From Pedobacter chitinilyticus (GTDB taxonomy: Bacteria; Bacteroidota; Bacteroidia; Sphingobacteriales; Sphingobacteriaceae), in NCBI RefSeq assembly GCF_003313385.1, contig NZ_QMHN01000001.1, positions 1,228,097-1,292,096 of the forward strand: 64,000 nucleotides of DNA, read 5' to 3'. Positions 54,822-63,064 of this stretch are shown here, one piece after another (position 1 is the first letter of the stretch; each line of letters begins with the position of its first letter). The position numbers and the translations under genes were made by a program. The notes below the pieces were generated by a model that saw nothing but the letters and a program-made list of their open reading frames with translations, was not told the DNA's origin and did not search any database.

Positions 54822-55040
54822 ATCAAATCAGTCCTTTTTTTGAAGCGCAAATTTCTGCAAGTTACCACCAACAGTCCCGCCATCCATTACAAGTCCGCAC
54901 TCGCTATGCTCACTTGCGGGCTTTCCTTTACTGTCGGGGCTACCTAACAAAAAGCTATGCAATAACCGCCCTATTCTCGTCATTTCAATCATGATGGTGC
55001 TGATACTTCGATAGAAAAATCTAACAATATTCCATATTTG

Positions 55041-55073
55041 AGACTTACGAAGTTTCTAAAACTTCGTAAGTCT
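55041..55073. repeat. 33-bp palindromic repeat, second copy of AGACTTACGAAGTTT
   Basis: AGACTTACGAAGTTT and its reverse complement with a 3-nt loop. It differs from 42212-42244 by two central bases. Confidence 0.85.
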
Positions 55074-55090
55074 GGACAGAGACGTTAAAC

Positions 55091-55124
55091 CTCGTAGATT
55101 TTTAAAAACCTGCGAGTTTTTTTT
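55091..55124 (+). terminator. Terminator-like hairpin, CTCGTAGATTTTT with AAAAACCTGCGAG
   Basis: The arms pair at 12 of 13 positions, one of them G-T, and are followed by eight T. It may be a repeat captured as terminator for the universal stress protein transcript. Confidence 0.6.
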
Positions 55125-55146
55125 CTTTGGCTCACTACAAAATGAA

Positions 55147-55194
55147 AAATCTGCCTGTCCAGTACTCACGGCACCAAACAAGGCAGAAGTTTAG
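55147..55194 (+). pseudogene. C-terminal remnant of a second universal stress protein gene
   Basis: Reads KSACPVLTAPNKAEV and a stop, against KSACPVLIVPNKAEV in the intact gene at 54372-54821. The DNA differs at about a dozen sites, several of them synonymous, so the copy diverged as a coding sequence before the rest was lost. No upstream Usp sequence remains. Confidence 0.75.
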
Positions 55195-55212
55195 TTAGTG
55201 TTAGTTAAGGTT

Positions 55213-56433
55213 CTAAATATCTTCGTATTGCAACACGTAGTTTTTGTAAAGACTACTTAATGCAAAAGTTCTCTCTAAAATAATAAGGATAATGGTTGGC
55301 AGAAAAATCAACTCCACCCAATCTAATTGGTAAAACACAAAGCCAAACAGCAATATTAATCTTACACATTCCAAGTAGTAAATCCATTTGCGTTGTTCTA
55401 ACAGGGCCCCACAATTAATAAGTGTAATGAGCACAAATATGAGGATAGCTAAGGCATCAAAAACATTAATGTAAGCCCAAAAAGCCGTAGTTAAAGTTAA
55501 TATCACCACACTTAGGCCTAATTGTAGGTTGATATATCCTTTTAGCTTAAATTTAGCGGTAGCAGCCGATTTATGCTGTAAAAACCTATGTTCCAATTGG
55601 GGCCTAATCTCTTGATCCAGCAATGCGGGACTCCCAAAAACAATTTTCACCTTGTTCCAAGTACCATCAGTTTTACGACAAGCCTCTATCACCTCTAAGT
55701 AATAGTGAAAATGCTGCCATAAAAAGCTATTACTCTTAATAGGATGCGTTAATCCGTAGGTTGGCGGTTCCTCTTCCTTTTGAAAGGTACCGAACATTTT
55801 ATCCCAAAACACAAATACATCACCGTAGTTTTTATCCAAATACTTATCATCGCTAGCGTGATGTACCCCATGCAATGATGGTGTAATCAATACATTTTCT
55901 AGCCAGCCCAGTTTGCCAATCAGCTGTGTGTGGGTGAAAAATGAATAAGCGCCATGTATCGTTAAAATAACCACCACCATCAGCGGATGAAAGCCCAACA
56001 GTGGCAAGGCACACCAAAATACCCCTCTTATCAAAGCTTGAAGCGTAGTAATACGAGCCGATACCGTTAAGTTAAATTCCTCACTTTGATGATGTACAAT
56101 ATGAGCCGCCCATAAAAAATTCACTTCGTGTCCTAGCCTATGATACCAATACCAAACAAAATCAGTGGCTAAAATTAGTAAAACCCACACCCACCAAGTG
56201 TTTGGGATATTAAATAAGGCATAATTTTGATAAACGTAGCTGAACAGTTCGTAAAAGCTTGCCGCAATAAACAAGTTCAACAATCGCTCTGCAATACCAA
56301 TGCTAATATTTGCTACTGAGCTTTCATACTTAAAAAAATGTGCCTTGTTCTTTCTTACGGCCAACATATATTCCAAATACACAAAAAGGAAAAATGCAGG
56401 AATAGCAAAAGCCAGGTAATTGATTTTTTCCAT
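55213..56433 (-). CDS. Sterol desaturase/fatty acid hydroxylase-family membrane protein
   Basis: 406 residues from the ATG at 56433 (MEKINYLAFAIPAFFLFVYL); the TTG upstream at 56445 would overlap the hydrolase. Helices flank the di-iron histidine motifs HRLGHE (near 102), HIVHHQSEEFN (near 116), HGVHHASDDKYLDKNYGD (near 193). This order matches the fatty acid hydroxylase superfamily, including alkylglycerol monooxygenase-like proteins. The C-terminal 120 residues add further membrane helices. It starts 1 nt after the hydrolase stop, so the two form an operon. Confidence 0.87.
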   Translation of the reverse strand: MEKINYLAFAIPAFFLFVYLEYMLAVRKNKAHFFKYESSVANISIGIAERLLNLFIAASFYELFSYVYQNYALFNIPNTWWVWVLLILATDFVWYWYHRLGHEVNFLWAAHIVHHQSEEFNLTVSARITTLQALIRGVFWCALPLLGFHPLMVVVILTIHGAYSFFTHTQLIGKLGWLENVLITPSLHGVHHASDDKYLDKNYGDVFVFWDKMFGTFQKEEEPPTYGLTHPIKSNSFLWQHFHYYLEVIEACRKTDGTWNKVKIVFGSPALLDQEIRPQLEHRFLQHKSAATAKFKLKGYINLQLGLSVVILTLTTAFWAYINVFDALAILIFVLITLINCGALLEQRKWIYYLECVRLILLFGFVFYQLDWVELIFLPTIILIILERTFALSSLYKNYVLQYEDI

Positions 56434-56434
56434 C

Positions 56435-57190
56435 TTAAGAAGCAAGGAATTGACTTACATATTCATTAAACAATTCAGGTTGCTCCATCATTGGCGCATG
56501 TCCGCACTCATCAATAAAGCGCAGGGTAGCATTGGGCAAATGTTCGTAAAACTCTTCAGCCACGGCTGGAGGTGTCACCACATCCTGCAATCCCCAAATT
56601 AACAACACGGGTATTTGAATAAAATGGAGCAGTTCTTTCAAGTTTTGCTTTTGCGCATCTCTGGCCAGCATAATTACAGAAAGCGCTTTAGTTTTTTGCT
56701 GTACAATGTCAAATACATAGTTTACCATTTCCTCATCTACCACTTCCTTCCTATCAAATACATCTTCTACTTTTTGCTTGATGTACTGATAATCTTTCAC
56801 CCTTGGAAAAGAACCTCCAAAGGAATTCTCATACAAACCAGAACTACCAGTAAGCACTAAACTCGTCACCTTTTGCGGATACTTTAGCGCATACAGCAAC
56901 GCTATGTGGCCACCTAAGGAATTGCCAATCAGAATAGGATTACTGATTTGCTGGGTGTTGAGAAAATCTTCTAAAAAGTCAGCTAATTTATTTAGTCCTC
57001 CTCCCAAAAAATGATTAAAAAGAGGAAGCTCTGGCGTCCAAACATTGTAATTCGCAGATAGTTCTTTATGCAACAACCGCCAATTGCTGAGATTTCCAAA
57101 CAGACCATGCAAAAGCACCACATCTTTCGCAACTGTTGTTGGATAAGGCATTGGATGAGCAGCTAAAGCTTGATTGATTTGTAATTGCAT
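56435..57190 (-). CDS. Alpha/beta hydrolase
   Basis: 251 residues. VVLLHGLFGNLSNWRLLHKE gives the oxyanion-hole HG motif, ILIGNSLGGHIALLYALKYP the nucleophile Ser (GNSLGG near residue 93), PVLLIWGLQDVVTPPAVAEE the acid and FIDECGHAPMMEQPELFNEY the His. No signal peptide. It resembles small carboxylesterase/MenH-like hydrolases; the substrate is unknown. First gene of a pair with the sterol-desaturase-family gene, which may suggest lipid metabolism. Confidence 0.9.
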   Translation of the reverse strand: MQLQINQALAAHPMPYPTTVAKDVVLLHGLFGNLSNWRLLHKELSANYNVWTPELPLFNHFLGGGLNKLADFLEDFLNTQQISNPILIGNSLGGHIALLYALKYPQKVTSLVLTGSSGLYENSFGGSFPRVKDYQYIKQKVEDVFDRKEVVDEEMVNYVFDIVQQKTKALSVIMLARDAQKQNLKELLHFIQIPVLLIWGLQDVVTPPAVAEEFYEHLPNATLRFIDECGHAPMMEQPELFNEYVSQFLAS

Positions 57191-57342
57191 ATGTTAAAGC
57201 TTGGGTTAAAAACCATCAATGCTTCAAAATTAGCAATACTTTTCAAAAAAACTACTATTTCTATAGATTAAATATTTATTAATTCAATATGAACATATCA
57301 AAGTGAAGATTATCGACTATGATCGGTAAGAATCATGCCCTA

Positions 57343-57395
57343 ATGTGTCTATGTGTTCACATTTTTCTTTAATTAAATGAAGTACATAGACACAT
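57343..57395. repeat. Palindromic repeat related to 15027-15079
   Basis: ATGTGTCTATGT (57343-57354) and ACATAGACACAT (57384-57395) are perfect 12-bp arms with a 29-nt loop. Same core words as the copy at 15027. Confidence 0.7.
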
Positions 57396-57464
57396 AGAAA
57401 AAAGCAATGGGCTACATTACCGAAACAGTTGGGATAAACTGCACCTTGCAATAACGTATAAAGG

Positions 57465-58955
57465 TTAAACTTTTCCTACAGCAGCTTGGGTAGGTTGATT
57501 ATTTACGGTACGCCAAATATTTAAAGGATTTTCATTTTTCAATTCGTCAGGTAAAAACTCGTTATCCCAATTTTGGAAACTTACTGGTCTGGCAAAACGT
57601 TTAATCCCATCTGCTCCTACGGCGGTAAACCTGCTGTCGGTACAAGCAGGGAATGGTCCTCCATGTTGCATAGCCAAAGCCACTTCTACCCCTGTAGGTA
57701 CACTATTCATGATAAATCTGCCACATTTCTCTTGCAGCACATTCACTAAACCTGAGTTGTTGTTAATATCGTTAACGGTAGCCATTAAAGTAGTGGTCAA
57801 TTGGCCTTCCAAATGCTGGGCTATCTTTAACATCTCGGCCTCGTCGCTACATTCTACCAATAAAGAATAAGGGCCAAACACCTCTTGACGCAGCTGTACA
57901 TTGGTTAAAAAATATTTTCCTGGCACTTTAGCAATGGTAACCATCCCATCTTCTTCTCCCAATTTGTTGTCACTTTGATAAAGCACATCTACATGTCTTT
58001 GTGTAATGGCGGTTTGCATGTTGTTGATGTAATTTCTAGCAATTCCCTTATGCAGCATTTTGCTAGGCGTCACTTCATGTAATTTAACCAAAAGCTGTTT
58101 GACGTATTGGTCTAACGCCCCACCTTTCACAGCAATCATCAATCCTGGATTGGTACAAAACTGCCCCATATCCTGAGTAATAGAAGCAGCCATTTTATCG
58201 GCAAGCCATTGATGGTCTTGCTGCAATTTATCAGGCAATAAAAACACTGGATTAACACTACCCATTTCCGCAAAAACTGGAATGGGCGCTTTGCGTTGTG
58301 CAGCCAAATCAAACAAGGCACGCCCACCGCTGTAAGAGCCCGTAAAACCAACGGCTTTCACCGCCTCATGCTTCACCAAATATTCTCCCACTTTAAAATC
58401 TGCCCCGTAAATGTGCGTAAAAATCCCTTCGGGCATGTTGCATTGTTCGGCAGCTTTTGAAATCGCTCTGGCCACGAGTGTTGAAGTTTCTACATGAGCT
58501 GGATGCGCTTTCACAATCACTGGGCAACCTGCTGCAAATGCACAAGCGGTATCTCCACCAGCCGTTGAATAGGCAAACGGGAAATTGCTGGCACCAAAAA
58601 CCACTACTGGCCCTAGCGGAACCAGCATTTTTCGCAAATCTGGCTTTGATGGAGTTTTGTCCGCATCACCCAGATCAATTCTGGCCTCTAACCAATTCCC
58701 TTGCTCAGCCGCATCTGCATAGCTATTCAATTGAAAAATGGTTCGCTTACGTTCAGCAATTAATCGCTTTTCTGATAAATGCGTCTCTTTTTGAGCAGCG
58801 GTAATCAGTTCTTCTCCCAAGGCTTCTATTTCTGCAGCAATGCTACGCATGAAATGAGCTCTTTCCTTTAAAGAGAGATTTTTATATTGATAAAATGCTG
58901 CTTCTGATTTGGCTAATAGGGTATCTATTTCAGTGGTCGAATGGTCGGTATACAT
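57465..58955 (-). CDS. Aldehyde dehydrogenase, 2-ketoglutarate semialdehyde dehydrogenase type
   Basis: 496 residues of the NADP-dependent ALDH branch that oxidises 2,5-dioxovalerate to 2-oxoglutarate. Seen: VVVFGASNFPFAYSTAGGDT near residue 118, CPVIVKAHPAHVETS (cofactor Lys), VGFTGSYSGGRALFD, FAEMGSVNPVFLLP with the general-base Glu, and DMGQFCTNPGLMIAV with the catalytic Cys near 270. The AEMGSVNP and QFCTNPG forms are characteristic of this subgroup. No neighbouring pathway genes, so the pathway (pentose, glucarate or hydroxyproline) is open. Confidence 0.87.
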   Translation of the reverse strand: MYTDHSTTEIDTLLAKSEAAFYQYKNLSLKERAHFMRSIAAEIEALGEELITAAQKETHLSEKRLIAERKRTIFQLNSYADAAEQGNWLEARIDLGDADKTPSKPDLRKMLVPLGPVVVFGASNFPFAYSTAGGDTACAFAAGCPVIVKAHPAHVETSTLVARAISKAAEQCNMPEGIFTHIYGADFKVGEYLVKHEAVKAVGFTGSYSGGRALFDLAAQRKAPIPVFAEMGSVNPVFLLPDKLQQDHQWLADKMAASITQDMGQFCTNPGLMIAVKGGALDQYVKQLLVKLHEVTPSKMLHKGIARNYINNMQTAITQRHVDVLYQSDNKLGEEDGMVTIAKVPGKYFLTNVQLRQEVFGPYSLLVECSDEAEMLKIAQHLEGQLTTTLMATVNDINNNSGLVNVLQEKCGRFIMNSVPTGVEVALAMQHGGPFPACTDSRFTAVGADGIKRFARPVSFQNWDNEFLPDELKNENPLNIWRTVNNQPTQAAVGKV

Positions 58956-59118
58956 GCTGATATGGTTAATTGACTAAAGTTAGGGATAGCTATCCAAATA
59001 TGTGTAGTTTTTTCTTCATTTACCTTTATTTGACATTTGTGGCATTACTTTTTGAACCGAGCTTTCCTTTAATTGCGAAATAATCCATTACTTTGACAAC
59101 TAAATATTATTTGCAAAA

Positions 59119-60894
59119 ATGACACATCCAGAAAAACTAGCCGCTATCCGTGAGTTGATGAAAAAAGATGGTGTTGCAGCCTATATCATCCCTTCTGCCG
59201 ACCCACACATTAGCGAATATCTACCAGATTTTTATAAAAGTATTCCTTTCGTTACTGGCTTTACAGGTTCTGTAAGTACCGTAGTAATTACAGAAGATTT
59301 TGCTGGCTTATGGGCCGACTCTAGATATTTTGTTCAAGCCGAAGAACAATTAAAAAACAGCGGTTTTGAACTGGTGAAACTGAAAGCACAAGGGGTAGCC
59401 GAATATATTGATTGGTTAGGCGAAAAACTGCCTACAGGAAGCAAAATTGCCTTCGATGAGAAAACTGTTTCTGTACTTCTTGGTCTGCAACTTGAAAAAC
59501 AACTGGCTTTTAATGACGTTAGCTTTCAACACCAAGATTATGTAGGACAAATTTGGAAAGATAGGCCTTCCCTACCTGATGAACCTGCTTTTTTATTGGC
59601 TGATGAAGTAGTTGGACAATCGGTACCAAGCAAATTGGAAGCGATTAGGTCATCGCTTAAGAAACAGCGTGTAAACTACCATTTGGTTTCTTCATTAGAT
59701 GATATGGCTTGGATTTTCAATCTACGTGGACAAGATGTGGGTTTTAACCCTGTGGTATTAAGCTTTGCATTAATTGCTGAGGATAAAGTAAAGATCTATC
59801 TTGATCAACATAAACTGACTGCTAGTGATTTAGCTACGCTATCTGCCCAAAATGTTGAAGTAGTTGGTTATGATACTTTAGCTTCCGACTTACAGCAAAT
59901 CCCTTCAGACAGTTCTATCCTGATTGACCCTAAGCGCAACTGCCTTTTCATGTATAAACAGGTTCCTGCTGGGGTACAAAAAATTTTAGAAACAAATCCT
60001 TCTACTTACTTAAAGGCTATTAAAAATGAAGTAGAGATTGCCAACACCCGTAAAACCATGATTAAGGACGGTGCAGCCATGACCAAGTTCTTTAAATGGG
60101 TAAAAGAAAACGTGGACAAAGTGGAAATCACCGAAATATCTGCGGCAGAAAAACTGAGAGGTTTTAGGGCAGAGCAAGATGGTTTTGTTGGTGAAAGTTT
60201 CAATACCATTGCTGGTTACAAAGCACACGGTGCCTTGCCGCATTATGCCGCTACACCAGAAAGTGATGTTCAGGTAAAAGCGGATGGCTTATTCTTAGTC
60301 GATTCTGGTGGTCAGTATCAATATGGCACCACCGATATTACTCGTGTGCTACCAATGGGCAACAATACCGATGAGGAAAGCACTGATTATACTTTGGTCC
60401 TAAAAGCGATGATTGAAGGTTGCAAAACCCGTTTTCCTAAAGGTACTTGTGGTTATCAGATCGATGCTATTACCCGTCGCCCGATGTGGGATTACGCCTT
60501 AAATTATGGACATGGCACAGGCCATGGTGTGGGTTATTATTTGAATGTACACGAAGGTCCGCATATCTTCAATGCATCAGCCACACCAATTGCCATTGAG
60601 TTAGGTACCATTACTTCTATTGAGCCAGGCATTTACCGTATTGGTAAGCACGGTATCCGCATTGAAAACTTAGTTTTAACGGTTAAAGATACAGCTAATG
60701 AGTTCAACGAGTTTTATGCTTTTGAAAGCTTAACCCTTGCTCCTATTGATACAACTTTAGTGAAGAAAGAGTTATTAGAGGCCTCGCATATCAACTGGCT
60801 GAACAATTACCATCAAGAGGTTTACGAAAAGGTAAGTCCTTTGTTGAATGAGGAGGAAAAAGCATTTTTAAAGGAAATGACGAAGGCGATATAG
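59119..60894 (+). CDS. Xaa-Pro aminopeptidase (aminopeptidase P, M24B)
   Basis: 591 residues, the long three-domain form. It has two creatinase-like N-terminal domains (VAAYIIPSADPHISEYLPDF, ITEDFAGLWADSRYFVQAEE) and a C-terminal pita-bread metallopeptidase domain. Metal ligands are seen in LFLVDSGGQYQYGTTDITRV (both Asp), GHGTGHGVGYYLNVHEGP (His), TSIEPGIYR (Glu) and GIRIENLVLTV (Glu). It removes N-terminal residues before proline; cytoplasmic, no signal peptide. A bidirectional terminator follows. Confidence 0.95.
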   Translation: MTHPEKLAAIRELMKKDGVAAYIIPSADPHISEYLPDFYKSIPFVTGFTGSVSTVVITEDFAGLWADSRYFVQAEEQLKNSGFELVKLKAQGVAEYIDWLGEKLPTGSKIAFDEKTVSVLLGLQLEKQLAFNDVSFQHQDYVGQIWKDRPSLPDEPAFLLADEVVGQSVPSKLEAIRSSLKKQRVNYHLVSSLDDMAWIFNLRGQDVGFNPVVLSFALIAEDKVKIYLDQHKLTASDLATLSAQNVEVVGYDTLASDLQQIPSDSSILIDPKRNCLFMYKQVPAGVQKILETNPSTYLKAIKNEVEIANTRKTMIKDGAAMTKFFKWVKENVDKVEITEISAAEKLRGFRAEQDGFVGESFNTIAGYKAHGALPHYAATPESDVQVKADGLFLVDSGGQYQYGTTDITRVLPMGNNTDEESTDYTLVLKAMIEGCKTRFPKGTCGYQIDAITRRPMWDYALNYGHGTGHGVGYYLNVHEGPHIFNASATPIAIELGTITSIEPGIYRIGKHGIRIENLVLTVKDTANEFNEFYAFESLTLAPIDTTLVKKELLEASHINWLNNYHQEVYEKVSPLLNEEEKAFLKEMTKAI

Positions 60895-60914
60895 TTAATA
60901 TCATTGCGCTATGG

Positions 60915-60941
60915 GAGATTCCTCCTAACGTCGGAATGACA
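60915..60941. repeat. Dispersed repeat, GAGATTCCTC...TCGGAATGACA copy
   Basis: Nearly identical to 14902-14929, with CTAACG in place of GTGATAC in the middle. Confidence 0.6.
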
Positions 60942-60945
60942 AAGT

Positions 60946-60979
60946 AAAAAAAAGGTCGAGAAACTTCTCGACCTTTTTT
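60946..60979. terminator. Bidirectional terminator
   Basis: GGTCGAGAA and TTCTCGACC form a perfect stem (60954-60973) with an A-run before and a T-run after. It ends the aminopeptidase P transcript and faces the cytochrome c peroxidase remnant. Confidence 0.85.
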
Positions 60980-60980
60980 G

Positions 60981-61135
60981 TTATTTATCCCTAGGCAATT
61001 GTTCGGGTCTGTGCATTTTATACTGCGTTGCCGTAATTGATTTCAAGAATACGACCACTGTTTGTATTTCACTTTGGTGAGCTTCAGTTTTTTAATAAAA
61101 GGATCGGTAACTAGATTTATCTGGTTCTGCTACCA
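60981..61135 (-). pseudogene. Fragment of a second cytochrome c peroxidase gene
   Basis: The minus strand matches the C-terminus of the peroxidase at 61862-63025. After a one-base deletion the frame reads EIQTVVVFLKSITATQYKMH then RPEQLPRDK and stop; before it, VTDPFIKKLKLTK. The intact gene has EIQAVIAFLESITATQYKMH then RPEQLPRDNR. Another shift occurs further upstream, and no haem motifs remain. It lies between aminopeptidase P and a lipoprotein gene. Confidence 0.85.
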
Positions 61136-61210
61136 TTCTTTTAAAGATTATAGCAAATATTCAAAATTTAGTATTTTTTTTATTAATTTAGACTAATTTA
61201 AATTAAATAC

Positions 61211-61747
61211 ATGAAAAAAAAACTATTTCTTTTAATGGCGCTCATATTAGTAGCCATTAGCTCTTGTAAACATGAAAAATTAAGTATTGTTAAAGCCAAA
61301 GACAACATCTCAATTGTTAAAGTCGATGGAGAATTGTTTATTCGTCAAGAAACTAATGGTAAAATCGAAATGCATAAAAAAATCGATTATGAAAATTACT
61401 CTTTAACACCTTATCAAATTAGTAAAAACTTATTTGGGCTACAAATGGATCTAACGAAAAATACAAGAAAAAACAAGGCAAGTGTTTTAGCCGATGTATT
61501 TTATGACTTCTATCAAGATAGATATTTATGTGATAAAACTGCGGAAAATAGTTGCGGAGAAGGCCCGTTTGGCTTAAAAGTTTATGAAGGTGAATATTGC
61601 AATTTGATTGTTCACTTTGGGGGAGCAGATTATGACTTGAGAAATTTTGGTGGGTATAGCTTGAAAGTAGCTACACCTGAAGAAATAGCATATTTGGACT
61701 GTTGGGCAGAGACAGATCCAAATAATTCAGTTGTAAAACGGAAATAA
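61211..61747 (+). CDS. Small lipoprotein of unknown function
   Basis: 178 residues with a lipoprotein signal (MKKKLFLLMALILVAISSCK, lipobox ISSC at residues 16-19). The mature part has no recognised domain; a motif DFYQDRYLCDKTAENSCGEG and two further Cys (EYCN, DCWAE) suggest disulfides in the periplasm or outer membrane. It lies between the peroxidase fragment and the intact peroxidase gene, as if it arrived with or after the duplication. It ends before a very long palindrome. Confidence 0.7.
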   Translation: MKKKLFLLMALILVAISSCKHEKLSIVKAKDNISIVKVDGELFIRQETNGKIEMHKKIDYENYSLTPYQISKNLFGLQMDLTKNTRKNKASVLADVFYDFYQDRYLCDKTAENSCGEGPFGLKVYEGEYCNLIVHFGGADYDLRNFGGYSLKVATPEEIAYLDCWAETDPNNSVVKRK

Positions 61748-61760
61748 TCTATTGAGAATT

Positions 61761-61816
61761 GTTTCATTAACAAAATAGCCGTTTTAAAATTAAAACGGCT
61801 ATTTTGTTAATGAAAC
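61761..61816. terminator. 56-bp near-complete palindrome, bidirectional terminator or repeat
   Basis: 26-bp perfect arms (61761-61786 and 61791-61816; half begins GTTTCATTAACAAAATAGCC) around AAAT. It separates the convergent lipoprotein and peroxidase genes. Flanking A/T tracts inside the arms would work as terminators in both directions, but the arms are unusually long. Confidence 0.75.
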
Positions 61817-61861
61817 GCTTTATAAATTTACACTTTCATTAGCTACGCTATATAGCTCCAA

Positions 61862-63025
61862 TTATCTATTATCTCTAGGCAACTGTTCTGGCCTATGCAT
61901 TTTATATTGCGTTGCTGTAATCGATTCGAGGAAAGCTATTACTGCTTGTATTTCATCTCTGGTCAAGTTCAATTTCTTCATCAGAGGATCGGTCACTGGA
62001 TGCATTGGATCTGCTGCTTTTTGGGCTGCCGTAGCGGTATTCATCTGCATTCCACTGTTGTAAACATTTAAAAGCCCTGTGATATTGTCAAACAAGCCAT
62101 TATGCATCCAAGGGCCGGTATTCATCACATCTCTTAAAGATGGTGTACGGAACTTACCTACATCGTTAGGATCCTTGGTCACATTATAACGCCCCAAATC
62201 TTCATATTTGCGTTTATAATAGGTTAAACCAATATTATGGAAGCTCTCGTCGGTAAAATATTGTCCATTATGGCAATTGATACATCTGGCTTTGGTACGG
62301 AACAAATGCAGTCCTTCCAGCTCTTTATCGTTTAATTGCTTGTACTCTCCATCCAAAAACCTGTCAAAGCGACTTCTTCTACTGGTTAAGGTACGTTGAA
62401 AGCTAGCTAGAGCTTTAGCCACATGATCGAAAGTTATTTTATCGGTTCCATAGGCTTTCTTCACCAATTCCTTATAAGCTTTAATGCCATTTAACTTTGC
62501 AGGCAATTCTTTCAAGTTCATCGCCATCTCATTATGGGCCTCAATAGGGCTTTTCACTTGGTCTTCCAAAGTAGTTGCTCTACCATCCCAAAAAAAAGAT
62601 TTACGTTCTTTTACATTCAATAATGATGGCGTATTTCTATTGCCTGAGGCATGGTCGTGACCGATAGAAACAGACAGCTTATCTGCCCAAGAGGTTTGAG
62701 GATTATGGCAACTACTGCAAGAGATTTGATTGGAACCTGACAGTATAGGATCGAAGAAAAGGTTTTTACCCAAAACCACTTGAGCACTTTCCATGGTGGC
62801 AAAATAAGCTTTACTATCCATTTCAGGTAAGGCTTTAAACTCCTTCCATTTCACACCGCTATCTACATTGGGCTTAGGCCATTGCGCTACTGGACGTTCG
62901 TACAAACTGCGCAAGCTGTCTATCTTGATTCCTCCAGAGGTATAACCTATTTCTCTAAACGAAAAATGTAGCAAACTAAATGCTGTCAATAGCCCAGTTG
63001 CCACAAAAAGTTTCATCTTCTTCAT
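61862..63025 (-). CDS. Di-haem cytochrome c peroxidase (MauG/CcpA family)
   Basis: 387 residues exported by MKKMKLFVATGLLTAFSLLH. Two c-type haem sites: CSSCH near residue 103 and CINCH near 251. The stretch LGKNLFFDPILSGSNQ before the first, and TPSLLNVKERKSFFWDGRAT and RTPSLRDVMNTGPWMHNGLF afterwards, are family signatures, the last holding the distal Met/His. It reduces H2O2 in the periplasm using electrons from cytochromes. The start lies downstream of the barrel-protein gene on the same strand, 39 nt away. Confidence 0.93.
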   Translation of the reverse strand: MKKMKLFVATGLLTAFSLLHFSFREIGYTSGGIKIDSLRSLYERPVAQWPKPNVDSGVKWKEFKALPEMDSKAYFATMESAQVVLGKNLFFDPILSGSNQISCSSCHNPQTSWADKLSVSIGHDHASGNRNTPSLLNVKERKSFFWDGRATTLEDQVKSPIEAHNEMAMNLKELPAKLNGIKAYKELVKKAYGTDKITFDHVAKALASFQRTLTSRRSRFDRFLDGEYKQLNDKELEGLHLFRTKARCINCHNGQYFTDESFHNIGLTYYKRKYEDLGRYNVTKDPNDVGKFRTPSLRDVMNTGPWMHNGLFDNITGLLNVYNSGMQMNTATAAQKAADPMHPVTDPLMKKLNLTRDEIQAVIAFLESITATQYKMHRPEQLPRDNR

Positions 63026-63064
63026 CCCTGCAAAATATTAATATGTTTTGTTTTGTTATTTAAA

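Larger units (their letters stand above)
54822..55212. other. Intergenic region with repeats and a gene remnant
   Basis: 391 bp. It contains a GTCCCGCC...TGTCGGGGC repeat around GTCCGCACTCGCTATGCTC (near 54884-54950), the 33-bp palindrome at 55041, a terminator-like hairpin at 55091 and a universal-stress-protein remnant at 55147. Confidence 0.55.
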
